NCBI GenBank assembly: GCA_030761205.1
Contig: JAULJL010000011.1
Coordinates: forward strand, 18,094,501 to 18,158,500
DNA length: 64,000 bases
Direction: 5' to 3'
Origin: Fremontodendron californicum
Taxonomy: Eukaryota > Streptophyta > Magnoliopsida > Malvales > Malvaceae
Shown here: piece by piece, positions 8,251 to 19,385 of the stretch
Layout of the letters: each line of letters opens with the position of its first letter
Position numbering within the stretch: the first letter of the stretch is position 1
Made by a program: the position numbers and the translations under genes
The notes under the pieces: model-generated
Databases searched by the model: none
What the model was told of the DNA's origin: nothing
Seen by the model: only the letters and a program-made list of their open reading frames with translations

Positions 8251-11200
8251 GATTCTGGGAAATTACCTTCCCAAACCATAGTGAATCCAAGAGAGAATGC
8301 CAATGCTATAAATTTAAGAAGTGGGAAACAGCTAGAGAAACCACAAAATGATAGTGCTCATGGGGAGAACAATACCATGGCATCCTCTTCACATCCCAAC
8401 GAGCCACTAAAAAAGGTAATTCCTAAACCATCCTTTCCTTCTTATATAACTCCTCCACCTTTTCCTAGCAGGTTAGCAAAGTCCAAGAAGGAGGAGCAAG
8501 AGAAGGAAATTTTGGAAACCTTCCGGAAAGTAGAGGTGAACATTCCTTTACTAGATGCTATCAAGCAAGTGCCAAGATATGCCAAGTTCCTAAAAGAGTT
8601 GTGCACATCTAAACGGAAGTTGAAATGGAATGAAAAGGTAAGTGTAGGGGAGAATGTGTCAGCTGTTCTTCAAAAGAAACTCCCACCTAAATGCAAGGAT
8701 CCAGGTATGTTTACCATTCCTTGTAAGATAGGCAACACCAGGTTTGAGCGTGCTATGCTAGATCTAGGGGCATCTATTAATGTCATGCCATATTCAATTT
8801 ATGCTTCATTGAATCTAGGACCATTAGAGGAAACCGGTGTTATAATACAACTTGCTGACCGTTCTAACACTTATCCAAGAGGAGTTGTAGAAGACGTTCT
8901 TGTACAGGTTAATGAATTGGTTTTTCCCGCTGACTTTTATGTTATTGAGATGGAAGATGAGATGTCTTCTAATCCCACACCTATTCTATTAGGGAGACCA
9001 TTCTTGAAAACAGCAAGAACTAAAATAGATGTACATGATGGCACTTTAACTATGGAATTTGATGGTGAAATAATTCGCTTTAACATTTTTGAGGCCATGA
9101 GATATCCTAGTGATGTGCATTCTGTTTTTAATATTGATATAATTGACTCACTAGTGCAGCAAGCTTATGAGCTAGATGGTGAAGATAGTGTGGAAATAGT
9201 CCTTAGCAACCATCTCGGAATGGGGAATGCTAAACTAGCCTTGAGTGACCATGTGGAAGGGGCACTAGAATCTTTACACTCGCTGCAACCTAAAGATGCA
9301 AGGTTTGATGTTTCATTTATTAATTTGCCTTTATCTAATGAGAAACTTCTACCTTCCATTTTGCAGGCACCAACTTTAGAGTTGAAACCACTACCGAACC
9401 ACTTGAAATATTTGTTCTTAGGGGAAAAGGACACACTACCTGTCATCATTGCCAAAGAGCTCACACCTTTGCAAGAAGAGCGACTTATCCGGGTGCTTAG
9501 AGAGCATAAAACAGCAATTGGTTGGACAATTGCCGATATCAAGGGAATAAGCCCATCCATGTGCATGCACCGGATTTTGTTAGAGGAAGGGTCTAAACCA
9601 ACAAGAGAAGCACAAAGAAGATTGAACCCTCCTATGATGGAGGTTGTGAAAAAGGAGATACTGAAGCTCCTAGATGTTGGAGTGATCTATCCTATCTCGG
9701 ATAGCAAATGGGTGAGCCCAGTCCAAGTGGTTCCAAAGAAATCAGGTGTAACGGTGGTAACAAATAATGAGAATGAACTTGTTCCTACTAGGATTCAAAC
9801 AGGATGGCGAGTTTGTATTGATTATCGTAAACTTAATTCCACAACTCGCAAAGACCACTTTCCTTTACCTTTTATTGATCAAATGCTTGAAAGGTTAGCT
9901 GGCCATTCTCATTATTGTTTTCTTGATGGTTTTTCAGGTTATAATCAGATAGCCATTGCTCCTGAGGACCAAGAGAAAACAACATTCACATGTCCATTTG
10001 GTACTTTTGCATACCGGCGTATGCCATTTGGTCTTTGTAATGCACCAGCTACATTCCAAAGGTGTATGGTTAGCATATTTTCAGATTATGTAGAGAATAT
10101 CATAGAAGTGTTTATGGATGATTTTAGTGTCTATGGTGATTCTTTTGATAGATGTCTAGAGAACCTTACACTTGTACTTGAAAGATGCATGGAAACTAAC
10201 CTTGTTTTGAATTGGGAAAAATGTCACTTTATGGTAGAACAAGGAATAGTTTTGGGCCATGTTATTTCTTCTAGAGGGATAGAGGTTGATAAGTCTAAAA
10301 TAGATATTATGCATTCTTTACCACCTCCCACAAATGTGAGAGAGGTTCGTTCTTTTCTTGAACATGCAGGTTTCTATAGGAGATTTATCAAAGACTTCTC
10401 AAAGATCACATTACCTCTTTGCAAGCTACTACAAAAAGATGTGGTTTTCCACTTTGATGATAAATGCAAAGAGGCGTTTGAAACATTGAAGGGACTCTTG
10501 ACATCAGCTCCTATCATCCAACCACCAGATTGGAATGTACCTTTTGAAATCATGTGTGATGCTAGTGACTATGCCATTGGAGCTGTTTTGGGCCAACGGG
10601 TTGGCAAAGCCTCACATGCCATTTATTATGCCTCAAGAACTCTTAATGATGCTCAATTGAACTATTCCACTACTGAAAAAGAACTTTTGGCTGTTGTATT
10701 TGCTTTAGAAAAATTTCGATCTTATTTAATTGGTACTAAAGTAATTGTATTTTCTGACCATGCAGCCCTTAAGTACTTACTCACTAAAAAGGAGGCCAAA
10801 CCAAGGTTGATTAGATGGATACTTCTCTTACAAGAGTTTGATTTGGAGATAAAAGATAAGAGAGGTAGTGACAACCTGGTTGCGGACCATCTTAGCCGTT
10901 TAGTTCATGAAGATGATGCACTACCCTTGAATGAGAACTTTCCGGATGAGCAACTTCTTTTTATAAGAACAACAACTCCTTGGTATGCTGATATTGTTAA
11001 TTACTTAGTTACCAAGAAGTTGCCACAAGAGTTGACACAAGCTCAAAGAAATAAGATCAAGAGTGATGCCAAATACTACATATGGGATGATCCTTACCTT
11101 TGGAAGCATTGCTCCGATCAGATTATAAGAAGGTGTGTACTCGAAACTGAATTTCAATCTATTCTCACCTTTTGTCACTCTTATGCATGTGGAGGACACT

Positions 11201-12276
11201 TTGGATCCAAAAGAACAGCCATGAAAGTTCTTGATTCTGGATTTTATTGGCCTACCATATTCAAAGATGCATACCTCTTTTGCAAGTCATGTGATCGTTG
11301 CCAAAGAACTGGTAACTTAGGTGCTAGAAATCAAATGCCTCAAACTCCAATACTTATTATTGAAATTTTTGATGTATGGGGCATGGATTTCATGGGACCT
11401 TTTCCTCCTTCTTTTGGTAATCTTTATATTTTACTTGCCGTTGATTATGTTTCAAAGTGGGTGGAAGCAAAATCCACTAGGACTAATGACTCTAAAGTTG
11501 TTTCAGATTTTGTCAAGACTAACATCTTTGCTAGGTTTGGAACGCCAAAGGCCATAATCAGCGATAGAGGTACTCACTTTTGCAATAGGACTATGGAAGC
11601 ACTTTTGAGGAAGTATAACATCACACACAAGGTCTCCACCTCATATCATCCTCAAACTAGTGGGCAAGCTGAAGTGTCAAACCGAGAAGTTAAGTCCATC
11701 CTTGAAAAGACAGTTAATCCAAATAGGAAGGATTGGAGTTCACGACTTGATGATGCACTTTGGGCTTATAGGACAGCATATAAGACACCCATTGGTATGT
11801 CTCCTTATCGACTTATTTATGGTAAGCCTTGTCATCTTCCGGTTGAATTGGAACATAAATCATATTGGGCTATCAAACAATGCAACATGGAGATGGATGA
11901 GATAGGAAAGAAAAGAAAACTTGACCTACAAGAATTAGAGGAGATAAGGAATGATGCCTATCAGAATTCTAGGATTTACAAGGAAAAGACTAAGGCATTC
12001 CATGACAAGATGATATCAAGAAAAGAATTTGTTGTTGGACAAAAAGTTCTTCTCTTCCATTCACGCCTTAAGTTATATCCAGGTAAGTTACGTTCTCGTT
12101 GGGTTGGACCTTTTGTTATTACTAATGTATTTACTCATGGTGCAGTTGAAATCCAAAGCCCAAAAACAGATAAGGCATTCAAAGTGAATGGTCATAGATT
12201 GAAGCCGTACTATGAGAACTTTCCAATACAAGATGTGGAGGAGTTTCCACTTTTTGAGCCAAAGTATGTTGAATAA
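8251..12276 (+). CDS. Pol polyprotein of element B (linker, protease, RT, RNase H, integrase), 5'-partial
   Basis: About 1340 residues open without a stop. The frame runs back to 8239 inside the A LTR, which adds artificial residues. Domains in order, counted from 8239: gag/PR linker; protease with DLGAS near residue 175 (DSGA variant usual in Athila); RT with [14 protein letters not shown]-like and PFGLCNAP motifs and the catalytic FMDD near 625; RNase H beginning [10 protein letters not shown] near 773; integrase with an H-H and CKSCDRC zinc site, and Asp (MDFMGP, about 1049), Asp (SDRGTHF, about 1108) and Glu (AEVSNRE). All catalytic residues are present. One RT-connection motif reads FLEHAGF where C and E have FLGHAGF. 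It is followed by the cassette instead of an env-like ORF. Confidence 0.93.
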   Translation, partial: DSGKLPSQTIVNPRENANAINLRSGKQLEKPQNDSAHGENNTMASSSHPNEPLKKVIPKPSFPSYITPPPFPSRLAKSKKEEQEKEILETFRKVEVNIPLLDAIKQVPRYAKFLKELCTSKRKLKWNEKVSVGENVSAVLQKKLPPKCKDPGMFTIPCKIGNTRFERAMLDLGASINVMPYSIYASLNLGPLEETGVIIQLADRSNTYPRGVVEDVLVQVNELVFPADFYVIEMEDEMSSNPTPILLGRPFLKTARTKIDVHDGTLTMEFDGEIIRFNIFEAMRYPSDVHSVFNIDIIDSLVQQAYELDGEDSVEIVLSNHLGMGNAKLALSDHVEGALESLHSLQPKDARFDVSFINLPLSNEKLLPSILQAPTLELKPLPNHLKYLFLGEKDTLPVIIAKELTPLQEERLIRVLREHKTAIGWTIADIKGISPSMCMHRILLEEGSKPTREAQRRLNPPMMEVVKKEILKLLDVGVIYPISDSKWVSPVQVVPKKSGVTVVTNNENELVPTRIQTGWRVCIDYRKLNSTTRKDHFPLPFIDQMLERLAGHSHYCFLDGFSGYNQIAIAPEDQEKTTFTCPFGTFAYRRMPFGLCNAPATFQRCMVSIFSDYVENIIEVFMDDFSVYGDSFDRCLENLTLVLERCMETNLVLNWEKCHFMVEQGIVLGHVISSRGIEVDKSKIDIMHSLPPPTNVREVRSFLEHAGFYRRFIKDFSKITLPLCKLLQKDVVFHFDDKCKEAFETLKGLLTSAPIIQPPDWNVPFEIMCDASDYAIGAVLGQRVGKASHAIYYASRTLNDAQLNYSTTEKELLAVVFALEKFRSYLIGTKVIVFSDHAALKYLLTKKEAKPRLIRWILLLQEFDLEIKDKRGSDNLVADHLSRLVHEDDALPLNENFPDEQLLFIRTTTPWYADIVNYLVTKKLPQELTQAQRNKIKSDAKYYIWDDPYLWKHCSDQIIRRCVLETEFQSILTFCHSYACGGHFGSKRTAMKVLDSGFYWPTIFKDAYLFCKSCDRCQRTGNLGARNQMPQTPILIIEIFDVWGMDFMGPFPPSFGNLYILLAVDYVSKWVEAKSTRTNDSKVVSDFVKTNIFARFGTPKAIISDRGTHFCNRTMEALLRKYNITHKVSTSYHPQTSGQAEVSNREVKSILEKTVNPNRKDWSSRLDDALWAYRTAYKTPIGMSPYRLIYGKPCHLPVELEHKSYWAIKQCNMEMDEIGKKRKLDLQELEEIRNDAYQNSRIYKEKTKAFHDKMISRKEFVVGQKVLLFHSRLKLYPGKLRSRWVGPFVITNVFTHGAVEIQSPKTDKAFKVNGHRLKPYYENFPIQDVEEFPLFEPKYVE

Positions 12277-12612
12277 TAATGGCATGGGTCTAAGTTAGGC
12301 TGAGGACAATAAACCAAGCGCTTCTTGGGAGGCAACCCAAAAGGATGGAGAGCATCTATTATATCAGATTTGCATATTCCTTACTCTCCATCATTCTATC
12401 TTTTATTGTTTTTCTTTTCTTTTGTTTAATAGTTCTTTTCTCTTACAAAGATGTAAATATAATTTTTAATTTATTTTTTTTAACCCCGGTTAAATGGCGG
12501 ATAACGGTACTCCGTGATTATTTAAATCGGTTCCATCAGCTACCCACAAAACTGATATTGTATATAAATTTCTCTTCCAATTTCTCTTTCATTTTTTTCA
12601 TTTTTTTTCAGG
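12277..12612 (+). other. Spacer between pol and cassette in B
   Basis: Matches the C sequence after pol up to TTCTCTTACA near 12446, then switches abruptly to the cassette leader AGATGTAAAT. The join differs from that in A (2284-2292). TATATAAA is at 12561-12568 and a pyrimidine tract ends in CAG at 12609-12611, just before the ATG. Confidence 0.6.
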
Positions 12613-13149
12613 ATGGATGATATTCTCACAAGATTGCAGAAACGATTTCCTCCTTTTCCTCGAAATATTTTACTGAAGCTTTACCAAGTTCGACTTGAAA
12701 GATTAAGAATGCTTATGCACAAAGGGATTCCTGACGACATACGTTGGATAATTGAAGCCAAGGTACGTGAAGATGAATATCTTCCTGTTTTGCATTTACC
12801 AGGTACAGGTAGAAGCACTTTTGCAAAGAAGCGACGAGCAAAGCGCATGAGTTCAAATTGCCACAAATGTGCACGATGGACGTGTAACGGTAAATGTCGT
12901 TCTATTGGGATTCCGTCCTCTAATCGAGATGATAAAATTGAATTCATTAAGGATGGACTGAGTAAGGAGAATTTGGGTAATATCCAACTTTCTCTTGAGA
13001 CGCATCCTAGTGGAGACGTACAAAGAGAAATTCTTGATTTATGGCCGCAATTCCAAAGGGAATGGCAACATCTTGGGAATCTGATGTTAAAAGACCCTGT
13101 TTGCCAGCTTGTAAGAAAACTGGATGGGAAGCATATCCTCGACTCATAG
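12613..13149 (+). CDS. NABP-like basic Cys-rich protein, copy in B (178 aa)
   Basis: Undisrupted 178-residue form. Residues 66-70 are GRSTF, 71-78 the basic AKKRRAKR, and Cys 83, 86, 91 and 95 form C-x2-C-x4-C-x3-C. Residues 105-115 are acidic/basic (RDDKIEFIKDG) and the tail is Trp/Gln-rich (LWPQFQREW). No signal peptide or membrane helix is evident. The arginine-rich run plus Cys cluster suggests nucleic-acid binding. The GRSTFAK-RRA-Cys layout is what betaflexivirus small RNA-binding proteins show. It is transcribed in the sense direction of the element, 464 bp before the LOG start counted from its own stop region. It could alternatively be a plant protein not known to me. Confidence 0.6.
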   Translation: MDDILTRLQKRFPPFPRNILLKLYQVRLERLRMLMHKGIPDDIRWIIEAKVREDEYLPVLHLPGTGRSTFAKKRRAKRMSSNCHKCARWTCNGKCRSIGIPSSNRDDKIEFIKDGLSKENLGNIQLSLETHPSGDVQREILDLWPQFQREWQHLGNLMLKDPVCQLVRKLDGKHILDS

Positions 13150-13516
13150 AAGGCGTTTAAGCCGTTTCTGGACGTAAAACCAGAGGAAGATGTGAGCCAC
13201 AATCACAACTACAATAAATGACTTCTCAGCTTTTGGTTTGATTTGCAATAACTTTATTTTGGTTTAATTTACGTGTTGTTCGATTTGTGTAACTATTCTC
13301 GTTTTTTTTTTATTTGTCTTTTACGGTTGATTTTTTTTTTTCTCTTTTTGATTTTCTTCCTGAAATCACGCAAAAATCTTTTGTTAGGTTAACATTTTCT
13401 TCTGACAGGTCAGATACACTTTCGGCGACATTATTACTCTTGTCTGATTCACTACTGAGTCCTCTATATATTACACCATGTACTCATTCTCTTTCAGGCA
13501 CTCGAAGAAAAAAAAA
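13150..13516 (+). promoter_or_regulatory. Inter-ORF spacer in B with TATA-like box and acceptor-like site
   Basis: A single copy of the segment that is duplicated in A and E. TATATATT is at 13465-13472 and a pyrimidine run ends CAG near 13498. An upstream ATG at 13478 is in frame with LOG here and would add MYSFSFRHSKKKK, but in A it is out of frame, so the downstream ATG is preferred. Confidence 0.45.
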
Positions 13517-14164
13517 ATGGCAAGTACTTCATCCCAGCGCATTAAAAAAATTTGTGTCTTTGGAGGTGCTTATCCAGGAAAAAATAACATATTCGCTGAT
13601 GAAGCCATAAGAGTTGGAGTAATACTTGCCCAACAAAAGATCCACTTGATTTATGGAGGCGGTAGTACGGGTTTAATGGGAGCAGTCGCTACAGCAGCAC
13701 ACGCCGGAGGAAGTCCAGTTCTAGGAATCGTGCCAAAACTATTCACAAGTTTTTGTGGACCTACCGTGGGTAAGGAAATACAAGTCTGGAGTGTCCCTGA
13801 ACGGATAACAATCATGTACCATTCTGCCGATGCATTCATTGCTTTACCAGGAGGTATGGGTACATTGGAAGAAATAGCTTGCGTGGCTTCTTGGTCATCT
13901 TTGGTCACAAATAAGAAACCCATTGGTTTGCTTAATATTAATGGTTATTTTAGTAATTTGCTTTTATATTTAGATAATGCTGTGGATAATGGATTCATGT
14001 TTTCAGAGGCAAGGAGAACCATAATCTCTGCTACAACCATTGAAGATTTACTTAAAAAGCTCCAAGCTTATGAGTGTTTATCTGCTACGGTTGTTTCGCA
14101 AACGCTCGGAAAAAGAAAAAGAGATATGGACGAGCAAGGAGTGGATTGCACTTTGTCTTTGTGA
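13517..14164 (+). CDS. LOG-family cytokinin-activating enzyme, copy in B (215 aa)
   Basis: Same length and layout as the other two copies: ICVFGGAYPG, YGGGSTGLMG, R96, PGGMGTLEE at 111-119, KPIGLLN, NGYFSNLL and the KRKR tail. Substitutions against A are scattered (for example Ala2, His43, Val93, Ile97, Met114), with no indel or stop. The predicted role is conversion of cytokinin nucleotides to active bases. Whether the retroelement copy is expressed cannot be read from sequence. Confidence 0.85.
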   Translation: MASTSSQRIKKICVFGGAYPGKNNIFADEAIRVGVILAQQKIHLIYGGGSTGLMGAVATAAHAGGSPVLGIVPKLFTSFCGPTVGKEIQVWSVPERITIMYHSADAFIALPGGMGTLEEIACVASWSSLVTNKKPIGLLNINGYFSNLLLYLDNAVDNGFMFSEARRTIISATTIEDLLKKLQAYECLSATVVSQTLGKRKRDMDEQGVDCTLSL

Positions 14165-14405
14165 CATTATCTAACATTTTGCTTGTTGTGTCTCAGTTAT
14201 AATAAGTGGTTAGCAACCTCTGCAGGTAATATCTCCTAAATTCTACCTTTAAAATTTGACATTGGGGACAATGTCATATTTTAGTAGGGGGTAAGGGACA
14301 TATTTTGCTAATAAAAAAAAAAAAAAATTTAAGAAGTATTCATTCTGAACAAGGTCTGAGTAAGGGAGACTTGAGACATACCTTGTCAGTTTGATTTCTT
14401 CTTTT

Positions 14406-14446
<41 letters not shown>

Positions 14447-16097
14447 TTTGTTGTGTTTTAAGCAATTTAGAAGTATTCATTCTGAACAAGGTCTGAGTAA
14501 GGGAGACTTGAGACACACCTTGTCAGTTTGATTTTAATCTTTTTATGTTTACTTGTTAATTTTTGTTTAGTATTTTAAGATTATTCAGGTTGCATGAGTT
14601 TGTTTTGTTTTGAGTCTTAGCTTTTCCTATTCTTATGTTATTAGTTCTTTTCTCTTACACATGATTCTTTCATTTGGGTTAATAGACTTACATTGAGGAC
14701 AATGTAAGAATTAAGTGTGGGGGGAATGATTTAGGATTTCTTTTATTTTTGTCTACTATTTTTTTTTATGAGTCTTTATTATTATTTTTAGTGTGTTTTA
14801 GTTCCTTTTTAATACAATGATGAGATATGAATTGCATAAGTCTAAAACAGAGTTATTAGTGAGAAGATTTTCATGAGAATTGAGCTTGATATCATTTTTT
14901 TTTTATGAGCCAATGTTAATATGATATGTTGATTGAGAAAGAAGCATGTTTAGACTTAATCTGACTTGTATAATCATCCTTGTGAGTTTTTGAGCCTATA
15001 ATGATTGACGCATTATACAAATCAATCTAATTTCTTTCTTGAGTGCTCTTATGATTACATGATTCTCTAGAACTTGCTTTAAACCATTTGAGACTATATT
15101 GATGCATGTGACAACATGAATATGATAGAGGCATTAGGATTTTTAGCCAGGGCCAAACAACCATCCCTTATTGATGTTCCAAGAGAACACACCCTTAGTG
15201 AACCAATTTGAGCCTACATTGAATAAGCTATCTCTTTGGTAACCATAACTTGTCCCTAACCTAAATATACTTATATCTTTACCTTTGTTCCAAAGATGAA
15301 TTAGCATGATTTGAGACAAGTTGCAAAGACAAGGGATATTTTTTGGTTAGAAACAAGAAATAAGTGTGGGGGGAAAAGAAAAGAAAAGTCAAGAGAAAAA
15401 GAAATGGAATACTGGCAAATACATTCCTATATAAAAAAAAATGAATCATCTCTTGAATTTGTGGAAAAAGAAAAAGATGTTACAAAGTTGTTTAGAATGA
15501 AGAAAAGGCCCAACATGAATATCCGGCCTAGGTGACTATGTACTTGTAAAGAGTTTTGAGAAGTTTCTTTGTATAATCTTTTTATGTCTCTAAACTTTAT
15601 GAACTCTTTGGAACCTTTGTGATATCTTTATCCTTTTGTTCTTCAACCACATTACAAACCCCTTGGCCCCATTACAACCTTGATTAAAGACCTCTTGATT
15701 TATGAAGTTGCATGATCTTTTAGTGGAGAATAGGTGGACAAGCAAGCATATGGTAGAAGTGTTTTCATGAGATTGATTGAGTGTAAACACTTTACCACTA
15801 CTTTAAAGAGTGAAAATCAAGAGAGTATCCCATGTGAGAAGTTGAGATTAAATTTGAACATGCACTATTTTGATTGAGATATGTTATGCTAATATTGGCT
15901 TAACTCAAACAATTTACATTCAAGCATGATTTTTTGTGAAATTTTTTAAGCTATTGATTAGTTTATAAGACTTGTTCAAATATTGTCTCTAATTTGTATT
16001 GAAAGGATTAGGAGTAAATATTTTTAGTATATGTAGTTTATTTATATGAAGTTTATTTATATTTTAATTTTTCAATGTTTGTGGGTATCGTTCTAGT

Positions 16098-16144
16098 AAA
16101 CCCTCACGAGACTAAACTCGTCCACTAGGGACACCTAGCGGTTT
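16098..16144 (+). other. Candidate three-way-junction RNA structure (B)
   Basis: Same arms as in A. One base of the outer 3' arm is changed (G to C at 16139), which removes one outer pair. Both inner hairpins are intact. Confidence 0.45.
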
Positions 16145-16255
16145 AAAGGCTTGTGTCACATGCTAAGTGCCACCGTGATTTCCTACGAAAGTGGATTAGA
16201 TTAGATTTTCTTATTTTATTTTTATTGAGTCGTTGCTAGGGACTAGCAACAATCT

Positions 16256-16268
16256 AAGTGTGGGGGTG
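16256..16268 (+). other. Polypurine tract of element B
   Basis: AAGTGTGGGGGTG adjoins the LTR start at 16269. Confidence 0.85.
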
Positions 16269-18275
16269 TGATAACTCGTATAATTATATAGTTTTTAGTT
16301 ATGTTTTATTGATGTTTTGTGTCAAATACGAGTTATTATTGTTTAGTCTAATTGTGTTTATGATCTTTTATATTTTTATGTATTTTGGTGTTTTTCACAA
16401 GTTTCTTTGAGTGATTTCAGATTACTAGAATTAAGGGCAAATCTAGTTCAGTTTCAGTTCCGACACCTTTTGCCATATCAGCTATATATCGAGTTTCACT
16501 GAAGCAATAAGGCTGAAATTTGTAGACATGCAAAGCTAAGAGGCATATCTATCTTTTTCATGTTTTACACTTCTTAAAACGGAGTCGTTTTCCCTAGCGA
16601 AATCGACCATCAAGTTGGCTGATGTGCAATGACGTCTGTGCTGACATGTTTTCGTATTATGCCCATATCTTCTTAACCACAACAGCAAATGAGCTGATTC
16701 CAATGGCTATGGTTCCGTAACTGATAGGGGAACCTTTGTCTAGAAGACCATGTGATCAGATCAGGCCTCCAATATTGAAGAAAGCGACCATCAAGGTGGC
16801 TGATGTGCAATGACGTCTGTGCTGACATGTTTTCGTATTTTGCCCATATCTGCTTAACCACATCAGCAAATGAGCTGATTCCAACGGCTATGGTTCCGTA
16901 ACTGATAGGGGAACCTTTTTCTAGAAGACCATGTGATCAGATCAGGCCTCCAATATTGACGAAATCGACCATCAAGTTGGCTGATCAAAATCGTCATATA
17001 CCTACCTTTGAAATTTGTAAAGCTTGTCTCTTGTCATTTAGCCCTCCAAAATGTGTATAAATAGAGGGCCTTGGATGATTGTAAGGGATCATATTGGAGA
17101 TTGGTAGGATATTAGCCATTTTAACAAAATTCTCTAAGTTTTCTTCTTCTTTCTTTTCTATAGTTTTCTTTTTCTTTAGAAAGAGCAAGAGGTTGGATAA
17201 TTAATATTCTTCTTCTTCTTCTTTCTTTCTTTTATTTTCTTCTTAGATTCTATTTAATTTTATGTTTATAATGCCTATGCTAGGCTAAACTTCTATTTGG
17301 TTAAGGGTGATTTCAAAGCCCTAGACATGTTTTGTGATTGATTTTCAGATTCTATCTATCATTAATTTTCTATCAAAGTTGCTTATGTTCTTCGACAAGA
17401 ATTGTTCATGATGTTGTCTTGATTTGTTTAGGTGTACAACTAGATAGATCTTGATAATTATCTATTGCTAGTTTAGGAGTCTTGATCCGTGTAATTGTCT
17501 TGATTTCCTATTCATAAGTGGCAATTTGTGATTAATGATTATGGTCAAGTTTTCAATAATTGCAAAGTGGAACATAACCTAAGTTGAACAATCCGAGCTT
17601 ATGTGTTTGTTGCTTAGATCAACCTATCTTTCTCATCATAAAGCTGCCATTAAATTGAATCTAGAGAGCTTATTCTAGGTTGTTTGATGGTTAGAGATTA
17701 AATAGAGAGCTTGTTCTATTTAACGACAAACTAAGGAAAGATTGGGATAACAGAGCTTGTTGTTATCTACGGTTGTTAACTTTGATAGTTGGTTGATATT
17801 GATAGATCTGAAATTGATTCTTAATGATGTCTAGTGGTGGAGAATGAAACCTTAACCATATATTTGCATTTTTGATTCTTCTTACTTGTTTTCTTACTTT
17901 TCTAGTTTGCTTATTTTTAAAAGTATATTTATTTTTATTGGCTGGTTATACCGCCTAATTTAGTATATATATTTTTATTGGCTGGTTATACCGCCTTGCT
18001 TAGTATATATATTTTTATTGGCTGGTTATACCGCCTTGCATCTTATTCTTATTGGCTGGTTATACCGCCTTGCATCTTATTCTTATTATTTACTTTAGTT
18101 TAAATCTGGCTTCAAAAAAACCCCTTTTCTTTTATTGTTCTTGAATTTAAGTTTTAAACTATCAACTTATAAACTAAAACCCAATCCCTGAGGACTCGAC
18201 CCTTGCTAACTACTATACTTACAATTGATCTTTTTAGTGCAAGGTTAAATAAGATACACTCTTTTGGGTGCATCA
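16269..18275 (+). repeat. Element B 3' LTR (2007 bp)
   Basis: TGATAACTCG to GGGTGCATCA. Longer than the LTR of A mainly because the 181-bp U3 unit is present twice. TATAAATA is at 17056-17063. The minisatellite near the 3' end (17935-18070) has its own unit arrangement. Confidence 0.9.
16604..16965 (+). repeat. Two 181-bp direct repeats in the U3 of the B LTR
   Basis: Units start CGACCATCAAG at 16604 and 16785, with a partial third at 16966. Each unit carries CAATGACGTCTGTG, so TGACGTC, a typical core for plant bZIP factors, occurs twice upstream of the TATA box. D has the same doubling (25650, 25831, 26012). A and E have one full unit. Confidence 0.85.
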
Positions 18276-18557
18276 TGAAGTTTAGCTGCTAAGAAAAGAA
18301 ATGAAAAATATGCATCAACGTTTTGAGGAGAAGGAAGCATAGAGGCAAGCAGATATGACAAGAAAAGAAGTAGAGAGACAAGCAAAGATAGCAAAGATTC
18401 TAACTGAGATACAAGCTGAGAGATAAAAAGAGAAAGAAGAAGAGCAACGAAGATATCAGGAGCTGCATACACAGTTTCAGTCGTTGATGAATTTAGTGCA
18501 GCAAAAGTTCTCAGCAGGCTCAACGACTTCACAAAATCCTCCACCTCCATCTCTGTA
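18276..18557 (+). pseudogene. C-terminal fragment of a CACTA-encoded ORF
   Basis: One frame reads a glutamine/glutamate-rich coiled-coil-like tail (RQADMTRKEVERQAKIAKIL...), ending QNPPPPSL and stop at 18557, with two in-frame stops upstream. CACTA proteins commonly end in such charged tails. Only the last 90 or so codons are present. The opposite-strand frame here is a shadow. Confidence 0.45.
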
Positions 18558-18778
18558 ACTTGTACTTTTTTAAGTTATAACTGGATTTGATGTGTTAAGT
18601 TATACATTTTTTGTATAATGATACTTTATATTAAATATATCTTTATATTATGATTTTTTTATAATTTGTGTTGTTTGTGCTTTGTTGGACAGTTCTCCAA
18701 ATAATGTTACAGGTATTATTGATAATTATAACTTTTTAAACAAAATAAATAGAATATATAAAAATTATTCTGCATATT

Positions 18779-19225
18779 TAGCGATGTTTCATTCTTGAAA
18801 CGCCGCTAAATATATAATACTCATAAAAATCATGCAAAAATTAGTGGCGTTTAATGAACAAAACGCCGCTAAAACTTCAAAATTAGTGGCGTTTGTTGTA
18901 CAAAAACGCCGCTAAAGACATTTAGTTAGCGGCGTTCATTAAAACAAAAAGCCGCTAAAATTTAGGGAATAGTAACGTTTGTGAGGAACAACCGCTGCTA
19001 AAGGTTGATCGAATACCACATTTTGACGTTCTATTACGGTGTTTTAAAAAGCCGCTGAAGTACATAAAAATGCCACTTTTTGCGGCATTTTTGGTACAAA
19101 TGCCGATAAATTTCCAGGCGCGGTATTCATCGGTGTTTCTTCTGGCGTTTTCGACAAAAGCCGCTAACATTTTAGTGGCGGTTATAAATGCCGCTAAACT
19201 TTTAAAAAAAAAAAAAAAGCCGCTG
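18779..19225 (+). repeat. Subterminal hairpin array of the CACTA element
   Basis: Successive units pair TTAGTGGCGTTT with AAACGCCGCTAA, 35-50 bp each, some decayed. In CACTA elements such subterminal repeats are transposase-binding sites. Confidence 0.7.
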
Positions 19226-19245
19226 AATCACTCATCTGCTGTAGT

Positions 19246-19385
19246 GAGAGATGTTAAATTCCTTAGCTACTTTTAGAAGGTTTTGTGGGGAAAATTAGGT
19301 ACCAAACTTTTATTTTCCACTACTTGTCATCCACAGACTGATGGACAAACTGAAGTAGTCAATAGGACTCTAACTCAACTATTAC
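19246..19385 (+). pseudogene. Element F integrase fragment, part 1
   Basis: Reads RDVKFLSYF, a stop (TAG, probably from TGG), then LWGKLGTKL and [16 protein letters not shown], the hallmark Ty3/gypsy integrase segment with the catalytic Glu. It is cut by the CACTA end on the left and by C on the right. Confidence 0.85.
19381..19385 (+). other. Target-site duplication of element C, left copy (attac)
   Basis: attac precedes TGATAAGTGC here and follows TGCATCA at 48998-49002, flanking the whole 29.6 kb insertion. Confidence 0.95.

Larger units (their letters stand above)
14165..16268 (+). other. Non-coding 3' region of element B
   Basis: Starts with LOG 3' sequence shared with E, including GACATTGGGGACAATGTC, an inverted-repeat-like motif near 14258, and a TAGTAGGGGGTAAGGG purine run. 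Two copies of the AACAAGGTCTGAG...ACCTTGT segment follow (about 14330-14395 and 14458-14533), separated by a poly-A of about 35. The rest matches A and D. I see no gene. Confidence 0.7.
8251..18275 (+). mobile_element. Element B: Athila-type LTR retrotransposon with intact pol and cassette (5' part interrupted by A)
   Basis: From the gag/protease linker onward B has an open pol, the NABP-like/LOG cassette, a non-coding 3' region, PPT and 3' LTR. Its 5' LTR, PBS and gag N-terminus are not in the window; they should lie left of A if A is a nested insertion. After the 3' LTR comes tgaag and CACTA sequence. Pol is very close to that of C, which has no cassette, so B looks like a C-type element that gained the cassette and an E-type U3. 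Confidence 0.8.
18276..19245 (+). mobile_element. CACTA-type DNA transposon, right-hand end
   Basis: Interrupted by element B at its left side in this window. It contains the decayed 3' end of an ORF, an AT-rich stretch, an array of GGCGTTT/CGCCGCTAAA hairpins typical of CACTA subterminal regions, and the end CTGTAGTG (19238-19245), the reverse complement of the CACTACAG terminus. Sequence after it is integrase of element F. The left terminus lies outside the window. Confidence 0.75.

Noticed and set aside
18245..18550. Minus-strand 101-codon frame at the B LTR/CACTA border
   Set aside because: It crosses the LTR border and is antisense to the CACTA ORF tail.
18779..19225. CRISPR-like or satellite array
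   Set aside because: Units are inverted-repeat hairpins with no constant spacer length, next to a CACTA terminus, in a plant genome; subterminal transposon repeats explain it.
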